DNA of 64,000 nucleotides from Marisa cornuarietis (Eukaryota; Mollusca; Gastropoda; Architaenioglossa; Ampullariidae): NCBI GenBank assembly GCA_004794655.1, contig SMMW01000083.1:1-64000 (forward strand), written 5' to 3'. Shown here one piece after another: positions 1-12,200 of the stretch (positions are counted from its first letter, which is position 1; each line of letters opens with the position of its first letter). The position numbers and the translations under genes are program-made. Below the pieces are notes generated by a model. The model saw only the letters and a list, made by a program, of their open reading frames with translations. It was not told the DNA's origin and did not search any database.

Positions 1-283
1 CAGCATGACATCATCAAAAGAAGTTTTGTCAGGAGGGTGGTAACAAGGTAGCTATAAAGCAGGCACAGACCACAGTGCAATAACCAAAACAAAACAAAAT
101 TCAAGTGAATTCAGATGTGTAAGATACAGTAGGAGACTGATTTTATTTCTCCTAGAAGCATGCACATAACATGCAGTTAACTAGCCCAGTTATGATGTCT
201 CCCATAGTGGTAGTGGTGAGGAGTAATAATAAACATTCTCTTAGGGGTAGGGGCCCTTCTCAGTAGCGTGACGTTGGTTGCAG
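1..283. other. Intron sequence upstream of the first visible exon of integrin beta A
   Basis: No coding exon is seen here. The sequence is AT-rich and ends in an acceptor (cag, 281-283) directly before an integrin-like exon. The signal-peptide and PSI exons expected by comparison with gene B are absent, so they must lie to the left of the window. Confidence 0.6.
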
Positions 284-3200
284 AATGACAATGTGCGAGG
301 AGGTGATAAAGATCAGGAACCGATACAAGTCCAACCTCAAGTCCTGGATATTACAGCCAGACCAAGTGAGTGAAAACTACAAGTGAGAGATGCACAAAGT
401 CTCACCCAATCCTTCCTTACCACTCACCCTCATACACACATTCAAATTCCTTCTCACATTCACAGCTAAACAATTGGCAGTCTGGTAGATATAAGCCATT
501 TATTTTTTGGTAGTGCTTATTTACTAAATGTGCATACTTACAAATGTGTACATATTGCTATCAATTTTTAAAGCAAAACACTTAAAAAAATAATTGGAAT
601 ACATTTTGAAAGGGGTTAAACTAACGTCTTGATACTTTATCAAATAAATATAAAAAAAATTCTTTATGTTATTATTTTATATGTACAAATTTCAAATTTT
701 CAAGGATTAAACAGCTAAAGAAGAATGAAACAGAAATAGAAAGTCAGTTTCTAACAAAAGCTTTTGTAACTTTCTACATTTGGTTGTTTCCTCAGATGAC
801 CCAATCACCTTCAGTCTTACATTTCGCCAGGCTGAGAACTACCCGGTTGATTTGTACTTTTTATTGGACTTGAGTTACACCATGGTAGAGGTTGAGGAGG
901 CCCAAAAGAATCTTATAGCTTTGGGCCGGGACATTCGTGAGTCAACAGGATTTTCCAATTGTAATCTTGTGAAATAGGATGATGCCCATATTTCATGCTT
1001 GGTGTCCTAAAAGTATGGCAATTGTGCTTCTTAAAAAGTCACTGGTTAATGTCAAAGGCTTTGTGACTAAAGCCAAAGATGTGGGCAGTTGTTGTCTCCT
1101 AACAAATTAGAATATCAGTGAGACTATAGGTGAAGAGTCAGGATTAGGTATTTGACACCACAATGTAGGTGATAGGGACTCAGGTCATGATGACAGATCC
1201 TGGTGAAAATAGCTGCAAGTGCCAGAAGGAGATGTGCTAAAAGATTCATAGGATGAAGAAAGCTGCCAGTTTCCACCTGTGAGAAAGAAAAAAACCTCCT
1301 ACATTTGCATTTCATGATTGTGTTTAGGCTTATGAGGATGCTACAGCAGTTATTTTATAATTTGTAGAGATTTAGAGAGAGAAAGAATCGGAGTAATAGT
1401 ACAAAGAAAATCAATTACAATTGCCCAGTGATTACACGTTAACCCGGCCTCTTAGTTCAGCATAAAAATATAACATTATGACGACTTGCTTACAACTGAA
1501 GACTGCGAAGACGACAGTGGGTGAAGTTATGTTTTTTATTATTGCTGCTCTGAGAATAACATTAGACCAAGAAACCTATACATTTTTGGAAAAGAGAAAA
1601 CTTGAACTTTGCAATAATAAGTAATGAAAATTGCCTTGCCTGTGCTACCTGGCAAAGCCACGATCGTGGCCCATCATGCTAAGAAAACTGTGACATATGA
1701 ACATACAGTTCCTTTTGTGTGGTATCAGAATGCATTATCTTATTGGTATGTATTACACTAGTGTTTTATCTTTTGACAGCCTATTAATTTTGGTATTGAT
1801 CACAAAAACTCATTGCTCTAGTTTTTAATCTTTTTCTTTTAGTGTACATCAAGCATAATTACTATGACCATGCTCATGTAGTGTTATCACTAATGCAAAA
1901 TTCTTTGTGTGCAGTTCCCAGCTTGGAGAACATCACCAAAAACTTTCATCTAGGGTTTGGAACATTTGTGGACAAATTTGTCATGCCATATGCAGCCTGG
2001 ACTGATCAGATGTAGGTTACTGAACATCATTATAACCACCGCACCGTCATAATATGTAAAATGAATTTTCCCTGCACACAAATTTTAGAGTGACCAAAAA
2101 CTTTCTCTTTGCATGGGGCATAGAAATTTGGGATTTTTGCATTAACAACACAGTTTGTATGATTTTATTCAGTGTTTAATGATTTTCTTCTCTTTGACTG
2201 GCAGGCTTCAAAATCGATGCCCTTTGAAAAATTCTGGACAGACTTGCAGAAAGCCTCATGACTTCATCAATCAACTACCCCTGTCGGAAGATGTGGCTAA
2301 GTTTGCTGTGAGTATTTACAAACTTTCTTTTAAAGGGCAAGGTAAGTTAAAGCACAAATTGTTCTTAAATGATAGACATTAATATTTCAAATATTTTATG
2401 ATTTAAATTTATAGTTTTCAAAATATTTTTTACTTAAAATTGCAACACATGTAGTCCTCCCTATGATAATTCATATTAGGTGTGTATAATGGCTTTTTAG
2501 ACAAGAATATGTAGAATTGCAATTTTCAGTATAAAAGTTCATCATACTAAACATGGAATTGCCGCACTTACAATGTTCATCCATGATCTTTCAAGTACTG
2601 TAATCTCTTCCAGTATTGAGTCACCATTTTTCTCAGTACTGAGCATATGGAACAAAGAGACAGCCATTACTTGTGCTGTATGTGAAACAGTTCATATGTG
2701 TTTATTCTTATACAGCCAAAGATGGAGGAAGCAATCAGAGCTGTTTCCCAGAGTTTTGATGACTCGGAAGGTGGAATGGATGGTCTTATGCAGACGCTTG
2801 CCTGTGAGGTGAGGAAAAGGATCATGAGAAATTTGTGATGACCGAAACAAAAGATCTGGAGTATCATAAAAGCAAGCAAATATATTATCAGTAGAAACTG
2901 GTGATGAAAGCCAGTAATCAAAGCCAGACAATTTTTACAAAGAATTGCTAAAGAATATAAGGTTTATCCTCTTTTTGCAAATCCAGTTAAGATCTGTCAA
3001 AATACTTTCTTTTAACCTGGATTTTTATAAGCCTTCAAATATTGTATTAAGAGAATGTATTAAGAGAAATATTGTGTTATTCAACAATATAATTCTTTGA
3101 TTTATCATCCTGTTATGAACATGTGTTACCACCCCTGAACGTCGAAGTAACGAGGTTGTCGCCCTTGTACGAGTAGCGATTATCACCCCTGGTTTGAATG

Positions 3201-6200
3201 TTGAGAGGGGGCGTTGTTTAGAAATTGGAAGAAGAAGCAGACGTGAGAGTCTGGGAGAAAGAGGAATTTGGTACAGAGGTTGGAATTAATAGTACTGTGT
3301 GGATTAATATTAACTGTGTGAAGAAATAGCAACTGTGTGGATAAATAGTAACTGTGTGGATACATATTAACGGTGTAAAGAAATATTAACTGTATGGAGA
3401 AAGAGTAACTGTGTGGAGAAATATTAACTGTGTGGTTCCTCGATTTATTAATTTTCTCAACTGCTGTGTGATCTCTTGAGAAGATCGTAGAACTGTGTGG
3501 AGAAATATTATCTGTGTGGTTCCTCGATTTACTAATTTTCTCAACTGCTGTGTGATCTCTTGAGAAGATCGTAGAACTGTGTGGATTTACCTACTGTGGA
3601 ATTTTTATTGACTTGGTCATTTGTCTGCCGTTAGACTGTCGGAGTTATTTGGTGAATGTAGGCTGTCCGTATGATCAACGCCAGAGAGCAAGACTGAAAG
3701 AGGGGAACTGTTTGCCGTGTCGACCCTTCCCCCCCCCCCCAACAACAGAAGAAGAGAGAACTTGAAGGACTTTAATATAAACTGCTTAGATATATTTGTT
3801 TCGGTGCAAACTCAGTGTAGAATATTTGTGCTGAAGTTTTCTGTTGTTATTTAGTAAAGTATAGATTTACGTTCACCCGATTAATAGAAACGTTCGAGCC
3901 CATGTGCAGGTCTTTGTATTTTGTTGTGTGAAAGGACACGTGAAGAACGCTGTGAGGTCAGTGTGTGTTGTGTGTGACCTGTCCACACTTTCCCTGCGTT
4001 CCTGACATTGGTGACCCCGACGTGATCTGTCGTGGGTTTGTTTCGTTTGGTACAGAGTCGGGTGAAAGTGTGTCTTCGATTCAGTGTTTGTGATTCCCCT
4101 GGGACTTAGTGGTAGAAGGTTGGCAGTTAATTATTTATCTTTGAGAATTTTGCAAAGCGGTTGTACTTATTTATATTTGCTCAGTGTTTAAGTGTTACAT
4201 GTTGGGCGTGGTGCAGTATCCCCGTCTCCAACTTCACGGGTCTACGGGTGTGTAAAGTTCTACCCGTAGTAAGGAATTAGCCTCTGTTTCTACTTTGCCT
4301 CTCGTCTTTATTTTCCAAGCTCACTATTCTGTGTGAAAGTGTATGCAGAAACCGAAAGTGAGAGTGGATGTTCTCTATCCTGTAGTTATCTGTCTTGTTT
4401 TATTTTTATAAAAAAAATAATTCTGGGCCTTGCGTGTTCACTTATTAATTTATGTGAAATCATTGGATGTTTGAATAAGTTGTCGCCCTTGGATTATTTT
4501 GATGTACTCGTACGGTACTTTAGGATTGTTAATAGATCTAGAAATCTGAGTGACTAGTTTTGAACAAGTTAAGACTGCTATTGATGTTATTTTGTAACCC
4601 AGTTGCATTCCTTGAAGATAATTTTTTTTGCCTGATTGATGTTGACATGCCAGTAGCTTAGACTTATTGCAATTCTGGTTGTATTTTCTGCCTTATTAGA
4701 AGCTTTGATAGTAGGGTGCTCCCTTTTTGTAAACATAGTAGAGTAATTGTGTTGGAGAGGTGTTAACCATGGCTGAATCCGTTAGGGAGGTAGCCGACTT
4801 TATGAAAGAAGGACAACTGTTGGGATTGAAAGAAGAAGCCCTTACAAAGTATGTATTTCAGTGCATTGAAAGGCAGGACAGATATACAGAAAGATTAGCC
4901 AGAGAGAAAGAAGCAGAAAGATTAGCCAGAGAGAAAGAAGCAGAAAGATTAGCCAGAGAGAAAGAAGCAGAAAGATTAGCCAGAGAGAAAGAAGCAGAAA
5001 GATTAGACAAAGAGAGAGAAGCAGATAGATTAGAAAAAGAAGCTGACAGGATAGCTAAAGAAAAAGAAGCTGACAGGAGGGCCGCAAGAGAAAGAGAGGC
5101 CGAGCGTCAGTTCGAATTAGAGAAACTACGTTTAGAGAGAGAGACCGATTCCAGCGCGACGAGGAGTAATGGGAACCAAACCCCAAAAGGACTCACACAT
5201 AAACTCCCCGCCTTCAAAGAGGACGAAGACGATATCAACGCATTTTTGAATCGATTTGAGGCTCAGGCGCAGTCCCTTAAATGGACCAGAGATATCTGGC
5301 CATTACAAATCGCCACTTCTTTTCACGGAGAAGCCCTCCAGCTATATGATAACCTATGTGTACAGGGCCCCGTGGATTATGATGTGCTCAAAAGAGAACT
5401 ATTACTCAAGTTTCAGTGCACAGCCGAAGGTTACAGAGAAAAATTTAGATCGGTGAAACCCCAATCTCAAGAGTCAATGCATTCTTTTCAAGCCAGACTA
5501 ATCGGATTGTTCAACAGGTGGATCGACTTATCCAAAGTCCAAAAAACTTATGAAGGATTGCATGATCTGCTAGTCAGAGAACAAATACTGCAAAGTGTAT
5601 CTAGAGATTTAGCCGTATTTCTGAGAGAAAGAGATTTTCAGAACGCTAATGAAATGATTGACAGTGCTGAACGTTATCGCCAAGCACACCCCAGAAATCT
5701 CCGGCAAGACGAACAGAAACTATCATGTTCGCAAATGTGGGACAAGCCACTCCTCCTTCTTCACCGCCAGCTCGCCCAAAGCAGGACAGACACCAATTTA
5801 CTTCTCCTCGATCTTCAAGACAACGAAATACTCCTCCCTACAGAAGGAATGAATCATGGAGGACTCCACCCCACTCCCCACCAATAAGAACAGTTCCGAA
5901 GGAAGCACCAACGACCATATATGATCGAAACAGTCCTTGTCATCCTGATCGTTGGAAACCACCACGACGTTGCTTCAACTGTGGAGGACTTGGACATATA
6001 GCGAAGGTTTGTCCAAGCTATCGACCCCAAGATAACACAAATGGAAATTGGAAAAATGAGAGCAACCCAACCCCAGCCAACGTTGCTATTATGTGTTCAG
6101 TCACCGACGAGGAGGAATTGGGTAAACTACATCTGTATCCAGGACGGATTAGGGGACAGCAAGTTAAGGTGCTACGCGACTCAGGTGCAACCATCTCCGG

Positions 6201-9200
6201 TATACGAGCCTCCTTGGTTCAACCTCAAGACCGACTGAACGGGAAACAATCTTGTATTACCTTTGGTGGAAACGTTGAAACCTTCCCTCTAGCACGTGTT
6301 CCAGTAGAGACACCTTTCTTCAATGGAGACCTGAAATGTTGTGTCATCGAAAATCCAGTTGTCGATCTAATCATTGGAAACACGAGAGGTACAAAACGGG
6401 TGGTATTTGATGTACAAGAGAAAGAGTCAGAACCAACAGCAGCGGTTACCACACGCGCGCAATTCCAACGCCAGATGCAGGGACCTCAACCCCTAACTCT
6501 ACCACCAGTTCAATGGAATATAAAGAAGAACAACCGAATGGAATTACAGCAAAGCGATTCCTCACTAGAGAACATAAAAGAAGATGCAGAAGGTCGTGAG
6601 TGTAGACTGCCGTTAGAGATCAGGGACAAAGAAATTGCTCAACTCAAGGCCGAGATGGATGTTAACCAAAAGAAAAGAGATCGATTGGCTGTACTGTGCC
6701 AACAACAGAAGTCGACCATTGGTGAGTTGAAAGAAAAGATTCATGAATTGGAGTTGAGACGTAAGCATCAGTGTGATGACCTACTGAAAGCCTCAGCAGA
6801 TATCAGAACCTTCAAGGAACGAGAGGAAAGACTCAGGAAAGATCTTGATAATACTATCACAAGATTGAATTCTCTGGAAAGAAACACCGAGGCAGAAAGA
6901 ACAGCTCATCTGGAAACGAAATTCAACTCAGAAAGCTTAAAGCTTCGTGTTAGAGACCTGGAAGGATCTCTGGAAGTCGAGAAATTAAACAGTGTGGAGG
7001 CTAACCGAGCCGTGGAACGTTTGACAAAGCAAATGAGAGAATTCGAACAAAGACTTGGTGATAGGAGAGAAACTCAAAAGGAATATCTGGGATTGAAACG
7101 CCAGTTAGTAGAAGACATAGCAGAGAAGAAGATACTCATTGGCATCTTGTCAAAAGATCGTGAAATCCATCAGAAGAGTTTCACAGAACCCATAACAGGG
7201 CTGGGGACAACCAAGAAAGAACAGGCATTTGTAAAGGACTCCAATGTAACACTTTTCAAGGAGTTACAATACCTACTGCTGAGCTTCGAACTGGTAGGCA
7301 AGAACAAAAGGATGAAAATCACGAGAGTTCGCAAGAAAAGAAAAACAGCAACACCATCTGCTCTTGTAAAAAAAAAAAAAACTTTAAACACACTTTGATC
7401 GCCTATCGTCGTGAACTGGATACCACAGCAGAAGAGTTGTCTAAATCTATAAAGAAGTGCAAAAAAAAGTGAACAAGTAATCGATATATTCAAGGAAATG
7501 ATTAAACCAGATGACCTACTACATAAACATGCTAAAACAATACCCTCGACGGGCAGAAGTTCCATCAGCCCTCTTCACCTATAACACTGAGAACAGTTTC
7601 TTACCCGTCATATATGTGAGTAGAAAATTACTGGATAGAGAGAAGAGATACAGCACAGTAGAAAGAGAGTGTTTGGCCATAGTATGGTCTGTTCTGAAGC
7701 TGTCTAGATATTTGTATGGGAGACAGTTTACCCTACATACTGATCACAAGCCCCTATCGTTCCTCACATCTAATCCTTATAAGAATGCCAGAGTGATGCG
7801 GTAGGCTTTAGCCCTCCAGGAGTTTAAGTTTGATATTCAGCCGATTAAGGGGACCACTAATAAATTAGCCGATGCCTTATCAAGGGCTGAAATGGATCAA
7901 GAAATTCCATAGGGCTGTCAGATAATCTTTTCGTTAGAACGTAACAGTTCTATTGTAGTTAGGCGAAAATGTGAACATTTTTTTTGTAGGAGGGGAGGAA
8001 TGTTATGAACATGTGTTACCACCCCTGAACGTCGAAGTAACGAGGTTGTCGCCCTTGTACGAGTAGCGATTATCACCCCTGGTTTGAATGTTGATAGGGG
8101 GCGTTGTTTAGAAATTGGAAGAAGAAGCAGACGTGAGAGTCTGGGAGAAAGAGGAATTTGGTACAGAGGTTGGAATTAATAGTACTGTGTGGATTAATAT
8201 TAACTGTGTGAAGAAATAGCAACTGTGTGGATAAATAGTAACTGTGTGGATACATATTAACGGTGTAAAGAAATATTAACTGTATGGAGAAAGAGTAACT
8301 GTGTGGAGAAATATTAACTGTGTGGTTCCTCGATTTATTAATTTTCTCAACTGCTGTGTGATCTCTTGAGAAGATCGTAGAACTGTGTGGAGAAATATTA
8401 TCTGTGTGGTTCCTCGATTTACTAATTTTCTCAACTGCTGTGTGATCTCTTGAGAAGATCGTAGAACTGTGTGGATTTACCTACTGTGGAATTTTTATTG
8501 ACTTGGTCATTTGTCTGCCGTTAGACTGTCGGAGTTATTTGGTGAATGTAGGCTGTCCGTATGATCAACGCCAGAGAGCAAGACTGAAAGAGGGGAACTG
8601 TTTGCCGTGTCGACCCCTTCCCCCCCCCCAACAACAGAAGAAGAGAGAACTTGAAGGACTTTAATATAAACTGCTTAGATATATTTGTTTCGGTGCAAAC
8701 TCAGTGTAGAATATTTGTGCTGAAGTTTTCTGTTGTTATTTAGTAAAGTATAGATTTACGTTCACCCGATTAATAGAAACGTTCGAGCCCATGTGCAGGT
8801 CTTTGTATTTTGTTGTGTGAAAGGACACGTGAAGAACGCTGTGAGGTCAGTGTGTGTTGTGTGTGACCTGTCCACACTTTCCCTGCGTTCCTGACACATC
8901 CCTTGTTAACATATATATTTTCTTCTTTACTTTACTGTTAAATAAGTTTTCCTTTATTTGATTAAAGAAAGATATTGGATGGCGAGAACGTAGCCGGAGA
9001 ATCATTGTGTATGCTTCAAACTCTCTTTTCCACTTGGCTGGAGATGGCTTGGTAATATTTACATATATATTTATTCACATATATTTCTGTTTCATTTTCT
9101 GTAAATTCATGATAAGAATATCTTCATTTACTCTTCTAGGAAAATTTTCTGGATCTATATTTCCTGGATGTGTATTTTAAATGGATGATAAATTACATGT

Positions 9201-12200
9201 GTAAAAATATCTTTTCTATTTATGAAAGCTTAAAGTGCTTGTTAATTAACTAATGGACTGAGGCATATTTGGGCTTGTGGTGCAAAAGGAAAGAGGAGAT
9301 AACGAACAGTTATGCAGTTCCTTTAAAACATTTTCAGGCTAGTTTAGTGGGAGATATGTGTGTATTGTAACTGGTTCTTTAAATTTTATAGGGAAATGTC
9401 ATTAATATGCATGGATGTGTGTGTGTGTGTGTGAAGTACAAGGGTGTTTTATGTGTTTGTGCAAATGAAGGATATGGGTGTGTTCTCAAAGTGTTCTTAG
9501 TTTTTTCTAAGTAAGGTTCTGTCTGTTTCAGTTTGGTGGGGCAACTAAGATCTATGATGGAAATTGCCATTTGAATGCAAATCAGTCATATAACCCAGCT
9601 GAGAAAATTTATGTGAGCCAGTTAGTTATACCCATTGTTGCTTTGCTATCTTTCAAGTTTATTTCATAGTGATTGATGAAATGTTTGCTGTGGCATTTTG
9701 TTTTACCTATCAAGGTTTTCGTTGTTTCCTATTTCTAAGTCTGTGAAATTGTCATGGGGGTTAATGGTCAAAATCATTTGAGCTAAGCTGCTTCTCCTTA
9801 GCATGTTTGCTTTGTTGTGGCCTGTGTGAAATGACAATGCCTTTAGCAGCATTCCTGAATGTAAATGACACGCCTTTAGTGGGATAGCTATTGTCAGCTA
9901 GCATAGAATATTATTAATGCATGTGGTTAATAATGAGATAAGACAATAAAGCATCCCACAAAATAAATACTGATTATTATTGCAGTTCTTCTAGTTGCAT
10001 AGACAATGCATGCACACACACACACACACACATGAGCACAGCTCCATGACTCATTTACGTTTTCATTTTATATTGTGTGTTTGTTGAGCATGAAGACCAC
10101 ACAGATTAGATAAAATGTACAAAAATGAAAACTTGCATGCCCATGAAAGCTCTATGAGTAATTAATACAGCATATGATGATAGCCGAACATCTGGCAATG
10201 ATGAAACTTGTTATATGGATTTAAATATTATATATTCATGAACTAAATAATAAGTAGGTATGGGACTATTGAAAAAGGATTTTTATTCGAGGATTTTTCT
10301 ATCATGTTGCAGGACTATCCTTCAGTCAGCCAAATTGCAGCCAAACTGCGTGACAAGTCCACTAACATTATTTTTGCTGTGATGCCTAATGTTGTCTCTC
10401 ATTATCAGCACCTGGAAAAGTTTTTGTTGGGATCCAGCATTGGGACACTTGAATCGCAATCAGGAAACATCATACAACTTATTCGGGACAACTATGATGT
10501 AAGTCAGTAGGAAAATAAATGATGCAGTGAATTGCAAATGATTTGTCACTTCCAGTACTTTTAGATAGCTAAAGAGATATGTGATACAAAAAAAAGAAAA
10601 GGGTGGAGAAAGAAAACAAAATGGAGGAGAGATGTGAAAGTATGCGTTTGTTCTTTTTTATATTTTTTTTTATCTAGAAACTGAGATCGAAAATAGAGTT
10701 TGTCCCAAGGAAGGCAGATGGTGTGAAATTTACATTCAAGTCTAAATGTCTAGAGTGAGTAGATTTCATTCTTCTTGCTTTTTATGCTGTAAACTGGGCT
10801 TAATCAGTGAGTGTTTATGGTGGGGGGAAAGACACTTGCAGTCATGCCAGCACACAGAGAATGATCAGGAGAAACAGCGCGTGGTCTTCTTCCTTCCCCT
10901 TTATTCAAACATCAACAGGCGAAAACACCACACAAAAAGAAAAGAAACAAAAACAAAAAAGAAACAGAGACAAAAAGAAAAAGCAAGAACGAAAAACGGT
11001 TGCCCTGAAAGCAAAACAAAAAGAATTTACCTAAAGCACACAAAATCAAAATACTCAATATTAAACTGCTTCTCACACATTCTGTATCAAACGACTTCTA
11101 CCCCTCCTATTCTCATTAAAACATCTTACAAAATACATCATATTCTAACATCAACTTTATTCATCAAGTACGCCAGTCAGCAGTGTTGTTTGGTGAGAGG
11201 GCTTGCTTTGGTCTTGAGTGGATAGAGGGGGGCATTGCTGTGGAGGAGGGTGCAGCACCTAACCTCCTAGTAACTGCACATCCTAGCAAGCTGTTTTGCA
11301 ACCTAACTCATTGTAACTCATAGCAGGTTGTTTTCATGGCTGGTCAACCATGGCATGCTACCCCCCACCCCCACCCAACCCGCCAGTGGGTATAAAAGCT
11401 AACCAGATCCAGGATAGCCTCAGACACCCAAGAGACACTATAAGAGCTCAGAATTAAGCAACCAGTTGAGAAAGTTTGTTTTGTGGTCACACTCACTGCG
11501 GCAGGCAACAAAGTAAGTAGTTGCCACAATGACACGTCACTTTTTTTGGCTGTGCTGAAGTCTCTTTTTTTTTTTTTGTACAAAATGTGTGTGAGCAAGT
11601 GTCATGTGGTAGGCCAACCATGTTGTTACATATTTTCCATTCAAAATTCTGGCCAATTCAGCCAATTTTAACAAAGATTTTCATGACCATTGCTGATGTC
11701 CAATGATATTGTGTATTATATGAAATATTACACTGTGATGATATGTAATGTGTGTGTGTGTGCTTTGCAGTGAAATCCTAAAGGAGACCAAATCCTGTGA
11801 TGGGCTGGAGATCAGAGATAATGTAAGAGATTGTTTCCACTTATTTTTTTTTTATTAAACTTCAGCTTTGTTTTCAGTTTTTCTGATCTGGGCTCAGTGA
11901 CCAGGATCAAGATCATGAGGCAGAGATTATTGAGCAGTTGTCCTAACACCTACAAGTAAATCAACATGCTGCTACCACATTGTGGAAGTGTTTTATGTAG
12001 TGTTTGATAATAACTAACTCTATCACAGCACTGCATATATATGTAGTGCTCTCTTTTGTAGATTGTTGACAATGTAGATAAATATCAGTCACACTGCTTC
12101 TAATATATGGTTGAAAAAAAGAGCTTACAGAGAATGTCACACACTTCATTCAAGGACTATTTTGCTGAGTGCCATATTGGTGTTGACTGCATCAGTTACT

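Larger units (their letters stand above)
3111..8896 (+). mobile_element. Ty3/gypsy-type LTR retrotransposon, non-autonomous, carrying a foreign coiled-coil segment
   Basis: A 5786-bp element with LTRs of 897 and 896 bp, both TG...CA, a CATCC target duplication, a tRNA-Trp-type primer binding site, a polypurine tract and a sense-oriented gag-protease. It lies in the intron of integrin A between 2808 and 8968, on the gene's own strand. Reverse transcriptase and integrase are missing. A coiled-coil segment sits between protease and a remnant RNase H. The LTRs differ by one clear substitution (G3205/T8095) plus poly-C length, so the insertion is recent. Confidence 0.93.

Noticed and set aside
7170..7565. 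A 131-codon minus-strand frame in the LTR element
   Set aside because: It is antisense to the captured coiled coil and RNase H, with hydrophobic composition from Lys/Glu-rich sense codons.
10746..11225. A 159-codon + strand frame rich in Lys and Thr
   Set aside because: It starts across the donor of an integrin exon and runs into an A-rich intron stretch; it is not a separate gene.
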